Shown here: positions 49,524 to 60,322 of the stretch, piece after piece
Layout of the letters: every line of letters begins with the position of its first letter
Position numbering within the stretch: position 1 is the stretch's first letter
Translations under genes and position numbers: made by a program
NCBI RefSeq assembly: GCF_014839805.1
Contig: NC_051121.1
Coordinates: 1,099,116 to 1,163,115, forward strand
Reading direction: 5' to 3'
Origin: Manduca sexta
Taxonomy: Eukaryota > Arthropoda > Insecta > Lepidoptera > Sphingidae
DNA length: 64,000 bases
Notes under the pieces: generated by a model
What the model saw: only the letters and a program-made list of their open reading frames with translations
Told to the model about the DNA's origin: nothing
Database searches by the model: none

Positions 49524-50158
49524 AATCCCGCACTTGATATTCACACTTCAAATAATAATACTTTCCGCCGCTCAGTAAAAATATATTATACATAACATCC
49601 AAGTCAGATACAACCTTCATCGTCTGCCTTACCTTAGTAAATATGTCTCAAATTTTATTATTATTTAGTAACTAACTAACAACGATGAGTCAACGTAGTT
49701 GCGACTGCAGTCTAGAACAGAACCTTATGTACATGTATTTTACTCTATTGATTGTAATTTGTTTTGTTGCCCGAATAAATAAATAAACTTTAGAAATTTT
49801 CACAGTATTATCCTAAATCGATCTAGCAGCACATTATAATTGCAATAACTACAGCGCGTTTATAAAAAAAAATTGCTTGAATCCAAATCGCTCCGAGTTA
49901 TCAACTCGCGGCACACCAAAAAGGGTCGAAACGCCTAAATCTTGGCAACAATAATGTGCCAGATAAAAACGGCGTCTGATAACGAGTGTTATACGGGCGC
50001 CACTTACGTTCACATCTTTGCGTTTTACAAACAATTTGAATAAATTTGTCCCTTGTACATGTTTATTTCCTATTGCTAGAGGGAATCACTGCGGGATAAT
50101 TTCTTGGGCCCAGTAAATATGTTACTATCGAAAATATTTTTTCAAGCAGAAGTCCTTT
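49524..50158. other. Unannotated DNA with an AATAAATAAATAAAC tail-like scrap
   Basis: 49739-49795 may be an old LINE tail. Otherwise nothing. 51084-51386, 51650-51996 and 52500-52947 are blank. Confidence 0.5.
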
Positions 50159-50400
50159 TGCGTCGATGGCGTGGTATTATGGTACGACTGTAGTGCTGTG
50201 GTCTCGGGTTCGATCCCCGGGTCGGTCAGTGATATTGGGTTTTTCTACTCAGTACCTGGCCGGAATCTGGAACCTGTGCTCGGTATGGCGATCGGCTCGC
50301 TCCCTATCAGATCATGAGAAGGAACATACACGACTGAAAAGTGGAAGCACCAGGTGCGCCTCTACCTACCCATTTAACCTGAGGGCTCAGCACTGCAGTT
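50159..50400 (+). mobile_element. SINE-B, near full-length
   Basis: GCGTCGATGGCGTGGTATTA, B box GGTTCGATCCCCGGG, body ending near TACCCATTTAACC. Confidence 0.82.
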
Positions 50401-50568
50401 GTATCGAAATACAACTGTCACCGAGGCAGAAAATTTTAACTTGTAATCATTGAATTATAGACTTTAGGTACTTACACAAAAATACCAAAATTTGGGACAT
50501 TGTTATAATACTAAACCTGTATCATATACCGCCAAAGTCCTTGATGCAGTCACTATTATAATATAATA

Positions 50569-51005
50569 ATAACCGCCCTGTATTGCCAAACTGCAGGACA
50601 CCGGCTTCCTCTACTACTAAGAGGAATAAGGCCTCACACCACCACGCTGGCCTAGTGTGGTTTGGCAGACATTTTTTTATTGCTTCAAATGACGAGACGA
50701 GCTTGCCGTTCGCCTGATGTTAAACGATACAATCGCCCATATACAGTAGAAATACCAGCCAACACCTTGAATTACAAAGTATTGTATGGTATACCACCGC
50801 GCTCGCCATCCTGAGACGTGAGATGTTAAGTTTCATTATGTCCAGTAGTACACCAGCTACAATGTCCTTCAAATCGGACCACCAGTTACTACACACGGCT
50901 GCTTGGCGGCAGAAATAGATATTGCGGTGCTACCTACCCAGGCGGACTCTCACACATGAGAGATACCACCGGTACACTTCAAATTCCTTCGAAATTTATT
51001 ACCAT
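50569..51005 (-). mobile_element. SINE-A fragment interrupted by a repeat E copy
   Basis: SINE-A tail half at 50569-50669 breaks off after GGTTTGGCAGAC. Repeat E fills about 50672-50973. A short stretch resembling the next SINE-A bases (ACTTCAAATTCCTTCGAAAT) resumes near 50980. Confidence 0.65.
50672..50975 (-). mobile_element. Repeat E retroposon, near full-length, nested in SINE-A
   Basis: Reverse copy from TTTTTTTATTGCTTCAAATG to GGACTCTCACACATGAGAGA. Confidence 0.82.
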
Positions 51006-51386
51006 GCTACTTATATCATCATCATCAGCTACTGGAAGACTCTCCTGGACATAGACCTTCCATAAGGATTTCTAGATGGACCAGGTACACTCGTAATTTA
51101 TTTTATAAGTACACTTTAATTGAGGAAGATATAATAAGAAAATGTTCAGGGTACGATGGACTGGTGAGAATGACACAAAAAGCCCCTAAAATCAAAAAAA
51201 ACAATGAAACATCTGTACACGGACAAAGTCACGCGCGAAAGCTAGTAATTTAATAAACGTTGTCGATAAATATTTAAGGCAAAAGGGACTTTAATAAAAT
51301 TAGAACAAAGCCCGGATTTATCAATGTCAGAGATTAATGCATGCCTAAATCAATATAGTCTTTTAATACTTTAATATTGGGGTGCT

Positions 51387-51565
51387 GGGGCCTTATTCTC
51401 TATCCCGCACGTTACTTTGACAGTGTGTAACAAGCACGTAACACAACGCATAATGTTTAGTACTATAGAAATTTGGCTTACAGAATACCATTCCACGCAC
51501 ATTTCTCGGAGATAACATGACACGGCCGCGTTACGCGTTTACACTATCATACAGAATAAGGGCCC
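51387..51565. mobile_element. Repeat G, MITE with GGGCCTTATTCT termini
   Basis: Begins GGGGCCTTATTCTCTAT and ends ATACAGAATAAGGGCCC, an inverted pair. The interior includes ACTTTGACAGTGTGTAACAA. No coding region and no clear target duplication. Confidence 0.7.
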
Positions 51566-52396
51566 TGATGTAATACGTAACATAGGCTTACGCCTGCATA
51601 CCTAATAGGGTAGGCAGGGGCGCAAACCGCTTGAAAGTCGAGGTGCCGAGTTTAGTCACGTCTCATGTTTAAGCTTTTTAACAATAAATCAATAATTTTG
51701 ACCACAAGACTTACAGAATTCGGAGATATAATATGGAATTAATTAATTGGTTTATTTTGAAGTCTGAATAATGTAGTTTGTAGTTTGAAGATTTTTTTTT
51801 ATTATATTAGTTGTCAACACGAATATTTCGGCCTGATTATTTTGTCGTTAGTCCGCTTTTCGGTTTAATATAATATTTAACAACTAAACTTAATATAGAC
51901 CGAGATACATTTATTTAATCTTAGGAAAAATCAAAATTAAATTTAACGACTGAAGTAAAATAGTGGAAATATAATTAAATGATTTAGTTATCTATACTAA
52001 ATAAATGAAGAGTTTGTTTGTTTGTACGCGATAATTTCAGAAAATACTAAACCGATTTTGTTTTTTTTTCATTAATATGAAGTTAAAGCACTCCTGAGTG
52101 CTATAAGCTACTTTTAACCCCGGGAAAATATTTATCACGAAAAAATGTAGCACATAAGCGAAGCCGCAGCCAAAAGCTATAACAAATAATCACAACGTTA
52201 TTTTTAAAATGTGGCTTTTAACTCAACATATCCACGAAATCAATAGCATATAAACTTTATAAATAATAATACATAATGTATGCTAACCAACCAAGTCCCA
52301 GAATGCGTGTAACAAAATTAATACTCAACCCGTGGATTTCCCCCGCGGCGGCGCGTCAAATAAACCTTATCGCGCGTGCCGCGTCAACGGGAAGCA

Positions 52397-52487
52397 GGGA
52401 GTGCGGCAAACGCGCGGGGGGCGGACGGGGAACGTGCGGGGAGCGAGCAGGGAACGCGCGGGGAGCGTGCGCGAAACGCGCGACGAC
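52397..52487 (+). repeat. GC-rich minisatellite, 11-bp period
   Basis: About eight degenerate 11-bp units, for example GAACGTGCGGG, GAGCGAGCAGG, GAACGCGCGGG and GAGCGTGCGCG, alternating as 22-bp pairs. It lies in a GC-rich island from about 52335 to 52497. Frames of 69-72 codons crossing it translate to low-complexity Arg/Gly/Ala and are probably not genes. Confidence 0.85.
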
Positions 52488-52947
52488 GCTGTGACGAATT
52501 ACTTCATGCGACGGAGAGATAATTCTACAGACTCGGATTAATAAATAAATTTTTGAAGCTGAATGAAGGCATACTTATTTAGTTCAAGGTTCATTACGAT
52601 TAAACATTTTGGGAGTTTCTTATTTTATAAAAAAAGAGATTATTAAGAGAAGAAATTTCACAAAATATAGGAAAGATTTTGTATCACAAACATGGATACC
52701 CTGAGATTTCGAATTAAGTCGCTGATCAGTCGCTGCGGATTAGGTTCCTCGACCTTAATACGATATGAGGACTAAGATTTCTTAGTTCCATAAGATACCT
52801 GGTTATTTATTACGTGCTGCATAACATAGCTGTTGTTTGTACTTTGCAGAAATCTAGTTTGGATTCAAAAGGTCATAGTGATAGATCTTGAATGAGAAAA
52901 AAATTAAAATTCTTTCCTACTTTCATTCAAGACTACACACTAGTTTT

Positions 52948-53255
52948 AATGGTGGTAGGTCTCTCATATATGAGAGTCCGTCTGTGTAGGTACCACCGCA
53001 ATGTCTATTTCTGCTGCTAAGCAGCAGTATGTAGTCATTGTTGTGTTCCGGTTTGCAGAGTATTTTAGCCGGTGTAAATAATGGACATAATAAGATTTAA
53101 CATCTCATGTCTCAGGGATGGCGAGCGCAGTGGAATACCAAACAATACTAATTCAAGGTGTTGGATACTGTTTCTACTGTTTATGTGCGGTTATATTGCT
53201 TACTATCAGGTGAACGGCAAGCTCGTCTCGTCATTCAAAGCAATAAAAACAATAC
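52948..53255 (+). mobile_element. Repeat E retroposon, near full-length
   Basis: Starts GGTGGTAGGTCTCTCATATA, whose CTCTCATATATGAGAG is a perfect palindrome. It continues through TGTCTATTTCTGCTGCTAAGC and CATCTCATGTCTCAGGGATGG. The end is GTCATTCAAAGCAATAAAAA (A-rich). The ending suggests a LINE-mobilised element. Its own reverse transcriptase is not here. Confidence 0.82.
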
Positions 53256-53330
53256 TACAGCTACATATACACATAAATTGTTTCTAAGAAATAAAAATTA
53301 ATACATCACATTCCAACCATTGTGAATTGG

Positions 53331-53446
53331 CAGCCAATCACGTAAATCTCCTGGGCGACGGCCAATATTAGTCTGTACCTGAAGCTAATTCAATTAAGTG
53401 TAACTGTAACACGCAACACACCATGTAACAGCTCCGATTGGACGGT
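53331..53446 (+). repeat. Repeat K, first of two direct copies
   Basis: CTCCTGGGCGACGGCCAATA ... GTAACTGTAACACGCAACAC ... CATGTAACAGC. The second copy is at 54808-54920 (CTCTTGGGCGACTGCCAATA). Diverged. Class unknown. Confidence 0.6.
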
Positions 53447-53615
53447 TCGCCCGCCGGGAAATTAACTACGTAACAAGATAATTTAATTTACATAAATAAT
53501 GCTGTGTTAATCGTCTTTAGGAGGCCTAGGCATTGAAAACTGACATTAAAACACATTATTTGTTTTAATGGGTTACAAACAATTGTTACACCAAATACAA
53601 AAATACAAATGTATA

Positions 53616-53856
53616 TCTATATATATACAAATGAATCCCCATTTCCTTTGGTCACGCCATTACGCGTGAACGGCTGGACCGATTTCACAATTTTTTGTTG
53701 TTGTTGTTTATTATTGTAGGAGGACCTTATGAAAGAAAAAATTAAGGAAGTTGAGCGGAACGTTAGAAAATTTAAGAAAAGTTTATTTCAGCGATTGACA
53801 CAATGCGCGCTGCAAATTCATATTTAAGACGGGACAACGTCTGTCGGGTCAGCTAG
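53616..53856 (+). mobile_element. Solitary copy of the same non-autonomous Helitron
   Basis: A 241-bp element starting TCTATATATATACAAATG after an A (53615) and ending GGGTCAGCTAG before a T (53857). It matches the 20397-20697 element through most of its length in opposite orientation, including the AATTTGCAG... segment where the array stops. Only one copy of the CTAG-end segment is present, so this is the unamplified structure. A GACA(ACGTC)TGTC hairpin lies 7 bp before CTAG. Confidence 0.9.
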
Positions 53857-54309
53857 TTATAAATAAAAAGTGAACGCTTCAAATAAAGAGAAAATTGCGC
53901 CTAAAAATAAATCAAATAATAATTTATGAACAACGATTTAAGCTGGCATTCATCATACTAGCATTACACCAATACTTATAGTTATTAATAACTCGATAAT
54001 ATTACATGGTTAAATATTTAACAGTTCTTTTAAATTGGTTTTTAATGTAAGTAAATTCATAAAATGTCTTTTAAAAGACATGAAGATAAACCTGGTATTG
54101 CAGCTATATTGCAATTCATAATGAGTCTAGTGAAGTCGCTGAATGAGTTGTGGAATTTTGGGGGAGGCTGATTGGTAACAGTAGATATTTTTTATTTAAC
54201 AGTAGTTATTCAGTTACCAGGCGCTCTGTATTCTTCTGCATAGTGTAACGTTAAACTGTGTTGCTGCTGAGAGAAGATTTCACTGGTGATATACTGGACA
54301 CACTTTTGT

Positions 54310-54600
54310 TGGGAACAGTCCGGCCGAGAAGAAGATCCACAGGTTCAAAATGCAAAGGCCATAGGTCGACGAAGTTACGTGGTTATCGTTTATCAATATT
54401 TATCATTTGCTTTAACGGTGACGGAAAATATTGCGAGGAATCCGAAGTATTTTGATAATTCTCCATGAGAATTTCGACGGTAAAGTTTGCGAACTTGCGT
54501 TAGGCCAGCGTGGTAGCCTACGGCCTAAACCCTCTCAGTTGTAGAGGATGCCCTTAATCAAAAGTAGACGCGCATAATACAGGATTGGTATTATTAATAT
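54310..54600 (+). mobile_element. SINE-A, old diverged copy
   Basis: Recognisable from GAACAGTCCGGCCGAGAAG to AGGATTGGTATTATTAATA. Two overlapping chance frames cross it. Confidence 0.78.
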
Positions 54601-54944
54601 AAACTCGACATAAATCATTATCGATCGTAAAGTCGTATCAGATAAACCTGAAATTAATTTAAATTGAGTTTACAGTTAATTTAATATAATGGTGTACGTA
54701 GGACTTTACGATCGTTAACTTATCTATACCATCGCAAGTTGCAACTGAGATTCCTGACTGATTTAGTTCAAGTAATTAGCAAGTTTCGGCCACTATGATG
54801 GCTAATTATGAAACCTCTTGGGCGACTGCCAATACGAATTAGCAATACATCGAGACTATTCAATTTGCATCTGTAACTTGTAACGTATATTGTAACATCG
54901 CCATGCAACGTTGATTGATAAATTCAAAATTTATTGGTGTACCG

Positions 54945-55262
54945 TTTAATAATAATAAATAAAATCTGCCCTGCATTATATACACATGGTGTTATATACC
55001 CTTACTGGTGACAGGCTTCCACTACTACTAAGGGATTGGGCCTTATTCCACCACGCTGGCCTAGTGCGGATTGGGAGACTTCACATATCGTTAAAATTCT
55101 TATAGAGAATTTCTAAGGTATTGTCTCGTGTCGGTTTCCTTACGATGTTATCCTTCACCGAGCAAGCGATAATCCATAAAGAATACACACATAACTTTGA
55201 AGTCAGTGGTGCGTGTCCTTGGGTTTTAAATTCGCGGTCATTCATCTCGGCAGTCTGTTTTA
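54945..55262 (-). mobile_element. SINE-A, old near full-length copy
   Basis: Starts with ATAATAATAA tail, passes through the body, and ends in the head near CATCTCGGCAGTCTGTTT. Confidence 0.82.
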
Positions 55263-55950
55263 GTCAAAATTATACTGTCGCATATATTAAAAAGTATAAA
55301 TTGAATTTTGTTGGATAAATTATAATCCTCTTTCCATTTGTTTATATGTTATTTCAATTTGTAGTCAGCGATTTTTTTTCAGCGTGTTGCAGAAACTGCT
55401 ATATTATTCCCGGTTGGCTTCGTGGTCTAATTCCATGTTCGTATAAAGTGTTATAAAAATCCACAAAAAGTGTTTCCCGAGGTGAGAATAAATATAAATA
55501 TGCTGTCAATAAACCAATACTTCAATTAAAACATGCCGAAATGTTGTTGTAAACATAATCTCTCTCTTTCACTCCTATGACACTGAAACTATGATAGAAA
55601 GAGATAAAACTCAACAGCAAAAGCGCTTAACGTTTATGAATAAAGCTGAATTGTTTATTTTAAGTAGCTTATACAAAGCTGTTTTACTTTATAATTGAAT
55701 TTTCCGCGCTTATTTTTCTATCTAAGAAAAGCTCACAACAACCAGCGGAAAGTTTTTCGAAAATTAATATCAGAAATCGATGCAAAAGCTCTCGGAAGGG
55801 TTTGTTGACTACGCTCCTTGTGGTACGCAAGTCATCAGATCAAAGCGGAAATGAATGAACTTACCTAGAACTTACATGATATATATTTTTTTTTAAATAA
55901 AAATAAAAATATATAAACAAAGTAATATATTTTCATGAAATGCATATGTC

Positions 55951-56195
55951 TTTTTTTTATAATGACACGACAAAGTGCCCCACTGCACCTGATGGTAAGT
56001 GGAGTGGGGTTCAATAGAATGTCGACTGACGAGAGATGATTACCCCTCGGCAGTCGACTCGATTATGCCGGCCTTTTGGAATCGGATATACGCTGGCTGG
56101 TCCCGGAACACGACACACTTACGTTGACCACTATGGCGGGTTTTAACACTTTGTGTACGGTGGTCACTATACGGGCGGATATATATACTTCCACC
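55951..56195 (-). mobile_element. Repeat D retroposon tail
   Basis: T8 start, CCCACTGCACCTGATGGTAA, intact hairpin around 56021-56058, end GGGCGGATATATATAC. Confidence 0.82.
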
Positions 56196-56737
56196 AGCAA
56201 ACTTTGTGAATAATAGTATCTAAATTTTATTAATGGTTTTGATGAGAAGTACAAGTTGCGTGTCAATAAAATTAAATTGTAGTATGACAGTAATCATGAA
56301 TGCACTCTTCGTCTTTACGGAAAGTGAATAGAGGCTAAAGTAAGGATTTATGGACCTCCACAAATTTGTAACAAGAAACGTATCAGTAAATACTATGGTT
56401 GGTTTTCGGTGGCTTTTCTGTGCCTAGACGTATCGAGTTTTATGCCGCTTTTAGCTAGTGATTTGAGCTCGGAAGCAATGCGAGGAGTTCGCATCTTACA
56501 TTAAGTTGAGACGCTCCGGCCTGAGGCCGGCGGAATTGCTTTTCTTATAGATATTGGTACAATTTTAAAAGTGACGCCCGCAATTATTCCGCTTGAATTA
56601 TCTGGTGATTGCAAATGGACGTGGCGTTGATATTTATTTGAACATATTGTGATTAATCTTAAGTAATATTATGACTATTGATTGTTAAATAGCTTTCTTA
56701 TTTACTTAAAATGGACTGTTAACAATAAATTTATATA

Positions 56738-57014
56738 ATAATAATATCAGCTTGTATTACTGTCCTACTGCTTGGGCTTCCTTTCTTACTGAGGCATTAG
56801 GCTTTAGTCCGTCACGCTGGCCTAGTGGAGATTAGTAGACTTCACACACCCTTAAAATTCCTAAAAAGATTTTTTCAGGTATGCAAGTTTTCTCACGATG
56901 TTTTCCTTCACCGTTTATTATTTTAGAAAAGTCAGAAGTGTGTGCCCTTGGGTTTTCAACCTGCAGACATTCGTCTTGGCAGTCCGTTCCACAACCAATT
57001 AGGCAATCGCCGCT
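56738..57014 (-). mobile_element. SINE-A, near full-length with internal deletion
   Basis: Tail TAATAATAATATCAGC, head end TTAGGCAATCGCCGC. The segment between CCTTCACCGTTTA and TTTTAGAAAAG is shortened. Confidence 0.85.
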
Positions 57015-57300
57015 CAAATAAATTTGCGGCACAGCACCCTGCGGTCCAGTGCTATGAATAAACAAAAATTCTATTTTAGTATTTCGTCGCTAGATTTTGA
57101 TGAAATAAAGAATAAGAATAAAGCTTAATATTTGTGAGTAATTTGAGCGACGACTGGTTATCATATGAATATCTGATTTCTTATGTTTACGCGAAGGTCA
57201 CACCCGTGACCATGAAGGCTGCAGAGTCTTCGAAACGTCGGGAGAAAAAGTAAAATATTAAAACCGTGATAAAATCCGAAAAATAGTTTAATTTTAATAT

Positions 57301-58312
57301 AGATTCTGATATAAAATTAAGTATTCAACGCAATCTAGGGCACCTAATATTACCAGATTCAATAAACGTCGTGCTAACTTGACGCGGGACAATATATTCG
57401 CCCCACGAGATGTGTAAAATGCATTATATACGAACTCTGATGCAGAGCGAATAGCCGGCTAGGGAATTGTGGTAGTGGATTCGATGCTGTGCTGCGAGGT
57501 GTTTCAGATTATAGTAGTTTTGAATATAATATGTCAGTATCTAAGTAATATCTAGAAATTGGCATATATACCTCGTCAGTACTCTGTCTCTAACCACACG
57601 AGTAAATTGCTCGTCAGTTCCATTGATTTATCTTTGATTCATATCCTACATCTGACCTGCCTTTATTTATTTCACAACTGTAAACGCTCGGCCAATTCTT
57701 TACTTCTATAGTACATCTTTTACGTGACATTTTTATAGCCTATGAAAGCAGGTGGCTTGGCTTTGCCTTTGGTATTGCAAAGTCCATGGTAGGTGGATGC
57801 TGCTTATCAATAGGCGGACTGCTTGCTCGTTTACCTAATAAAGCAATAAAGAAAAAGGCGTGCTTACAGTCCACCTGATGGTTACCTGATATCCTGATAA
57901 CTGGTTACCATCACCTAGGGATCATTAATAAACTCGAAGGCCACAAGACACAATCATCCAACGCTAACAGCAACTTCTAGCAAGTAATTTGTTGATAACA
58001 CGCCGCGAGTTACGGGTAATGTTCGTCTCAAATAGATAACACTAAGTGCAGCACTTGGTTCTCTGCTCGCTAAGAAATATGCTATGGGATAATGTGCAGT
58101 AATGTAGAACAGTACGGCAACGGAAAATAGTGGACGAATTGTTATGCTGACAATTTTGTTTAGGCAATAGACCGGCTTGACCCTAGTCTATTGTTTTGGT
58201 GACGGTGTGGCTGTTTAGTTGTTGCAGATATTATCAGCGTTTAGTACAACTTATGTCGTAGTGTAGCATCCAGCTAAATGTGTTCCTTTGTTGGTCTTTA
58301 TGTATATTATAT
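57301..58312. other. Unannotated AT-rich DNA
   Basis: Only the weak LINE tail at 57740-57870. 53857-54309, 55263-55950, 56196-56737 and 63086-63362 hold no feature I can name beyond the hairpin at 56473-56541. Confidence 0.5.
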
Positions 58313-58387
58313 ATATGAATCCATATAATCCGATTCCTGTCGGCTTCCCTTTCGTATTTGATGTAAAATCTAATTTGTCACTAGAAC
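58313..58387 (+). repeat. Repeat H, left part of the copia insertion site
   Basis: CCTGTCGGCTTCCCTTTCGT ... CTAATTTGTCACTAGAAC. The copy resumes after the copia element at 62868 with AGAACGATTTGCAGACCGC, aligned to the 8.74 kb copy. Confidence 0.75.
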
Positions 58388-58564
58388 TGTTGTAAATATG
58401 GTATATGTTCTTAGTAATTAAATAAAGTTAGTAAAAAGATGTTATTGACATGAGTGTTTATTTCGGACTAAAGAGAAGTAACTATGGCAAACAAAATACA
58501 ATTAGTTCTAAAAATAGAACATATAAAAAATAATAAGTCACGACGAAGGTTACAATCTCCAACA
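58388..58564 (-). repeat. 3' LTR of the copia element
   Basis: Second LTR, identical by eye to the 62691-62867 copy over all 177 bp. The minus-strand sequence just before it reads TTAAGGGCGGC, a weak purine-rich tract that could prime plus-strand synthesis. Target duplication AGAAC lies immediately outside. Confidence 0.95.
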
Positions 58565-58703
58565 GCCGCCCTTAATCGCAGTTGTGACAGAAACAAAAAC
58601 AAATAAAATAATTAAGTTTCTAAACCTAAGTTAACTACACATCGTTTGTGTGCTAGAGGTCCGAGGGCCTTCGTTAGTACATCAGCAGGCATATCGTTAC
58701 TTT

Positions 58704-59294
58704 TTATATTCTAAAGTTAACAATATTATTAGATACCTTTTCCCTAATAAAGTGAAACCTAGTATCTATATGCTTCGTCCTGCTGTGGTGTACAGGATTT
58801 CGAACAAGATTAATGGCACTTTGGCTGTCAGAAGCTAAGTTAACTGAACAAAGTATACCTGTTATCTCGTATATAAACCGACGTAAGTAACACGCTTCCT
58901 TCGTGGCAGACGCTAATGCCATATATTCTGACTCGGCCGAACTTAACGCAACAGTAGGTTGCTTCTTGGATTCCCATGATACTGGACCTCCACTTAACTT
59001 GTAAACATAACCGGTGTATGACCTTCTGTCGATTGGACAGTTTGCCCAGTCTGCGTCACAAAAACCCTTTAAAGGTTCTCTATTCTTCCTGTAAACCAAT
59101 GAATAGTTTAGGGTACCTTTTAGGTATTGCAGAATCCTTTTAGCAGCATTCCAGTGTTCTTTAGTAAAACACGTATTAAATTGACTTAAATAGCTCGTGG
59201 CGTAAGCGATGTCTGGTCGTGTGTTTACCGCTAGATACATGAGGCATCCTATTAAGTTTTGATAAGGATAAGACTCACCGACTTGACCATCCAT
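58704..59294 (-). pseudogene. pol: copia pol, RT connection and RNase H
   Basis: A 196-codon frame. Its start, YPYQNLIGCLMYLAVNTRPDIAYA, is the conserved end of copia RT. The RNase H domain follows with acidic residues in CDADWANCPIDRRSYTGY (near residue 85), ALSSAESEYMAL (near 118) and LASDSQSAINL (near 153), then HHSRTKHIDTRFHFIRE. The frame ends near 58709-58716. The typical copia C-terminus (DMPADVLTKALG) is visible one base out of frame down to about 58630, so one more base appears to be missing here. All expected RNase H catalytic acids are present. Confidence 0.92.
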
Positions 59295-59550
59295 TCTTTT
59301 TCCATATTCTTTTTAATTAATGGAGTATCCACGGCCTTACAATCCTTCATATTAAATTTTTCTAATATAGAAAGAATATAATTTCGCTGGTTCAACCTTA
59401 TACTCTCGGAATCACTTTCAACTTGTAGTCCCAAATAACATTTCAGTATTCCGAGATCTTTTAATGAAAAATATTTCGACAAATCATTCTTGACAGTGTC
59501 AAATGTCAAATCAGAATTAAAGAAGACTATTATGTCATCAACAAAGATTC
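59252..59550 (-). pseudogene. pol: copia pol, reverse transcriptase catalytic FVDD box and thumb
   Basis: This frame includes the FVDD catalytic box at about 59535-59546. It continues through VKNDLSKYFSLKDLGILKCYLGLQV and IRLNQRNYILSILEKFNM, the conserved region between the RT palm and the RNase H connection in copia. It is broken at 59297-59301, an A5 run (T5 on plus) apparently one base short. The first ATG (59509) lies after the catalytic box and is not a real start. Confidence 0.88.
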
Positions 59551-59556
59551 CTAATA

Positions 59557-59871
59557 TTACAAGTTCTTTACCAAAAGTTTAGTATACACACAAGGTTCGG
59601 AAGGAGTTCCTATGAAACCTATTTTAGAAAGCGTTTCATTTAACTTTTTATTCCAAGCTCGCGGTGCCTGTTTAAGACCGTAAAGAGATTTCTTCAATAA
59701 ACAAACTTTGTTTTCTTTACCCTTTTGAATAAAACCAAGAGGTTGCTCCATGAAAACTTCTTCTTCTAAATCTCCGTTAAGGAAAGCTGTATCGACATCT
59801 AAGTGCTTCATTCTCAACTTCATATCTGCAGCTATCGCAAACAACGTGCGGAGGGAAGAATGACGAATCAC
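59557..59871 (-). pseudogene. pol: copia pol, reverse transcriptase fingers and palm
   Basis: A 104-codon frame with the copia RT motifs HLDVDTAFLNGDLEEEVFMEQP (first catalytic aspartate in VDTAFLNG) and KSLYGLKQAPRAWN. The frame is open upstream of the written ATG to the break near 60005. It breaks again around 59573-59583. The metal-binding FVDD box lies just after this at about 59535-59546, in the next frame rather than this one. Confidence 0.9.
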
Positions 59872-59894
59872 TGGTGCGAACGTCTCCTTGTAGT

Positions 59895-60299
59895 CTACAC
59901 TTTCAACTTGATGAAAACCTTTGACGACGAGTCTCGCTTTATACTTGATAATATTACCATAAGCATCCCTTTTAATTTTGTAAATCCATTTACATGGTAT
60001 AACCTTTTGTTAGGTCTATCTACTAAATTCCATGTATGGAGTTTCCTTAAGGAACTATACTCATCAACCATAGCATGTTGCCACTTATCAGCATCATCGG
60101 CATGAGTAGCTTCGTAATATGTCGTAGGTTCATTAGAATCTACCATTGACGTATTGTAAGCTTTATAAAAATTTGTTGGTTTTCTGTCTCTGGAAGGGTA
60201 TCTGCGCTCAGGGTGCGATTCCTGTTCCAAATTTGCTGTCACTTCTTCCACACTAGGCAGCCTTAAGTCACTGAGAGACTCTCGCTGTTCCAGAGTCAC
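59895..60299 (-). pseudogene. pol: copia pol, linker and start of reverse transcriptase
   Basis: A 134-codon frame continuing pol after the 60.41 kb break. It shows the linker before reverse transcriptase (RRYPSRDRKPTNFY near residue 33) and the first RT segment, EATHADDADKWQHAMVDEYSSLRKLHTWNLVDRPNKR, the conserved W..A...E..SL..N.TW.LV pattern of copia RT. At 60005-60008 an A4 run (T4 on plus) again appears one base short. The conserved lysine-rich RT segment resumes one base out of frame, so the last ~37 residues of this frame are not native. Confidence 0.88.
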
Positions 60300-60322
60300 T
60301 GACTCTTTTGTACTTTCTAGAT

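Noticed and set aside
52276..52541. Two overlapping Arg/Gly-rich frames as small proteins
   Set aside because: Produced by the GC-rich 11-bp repeat, which lacks stops in several frames. No start context or family support.
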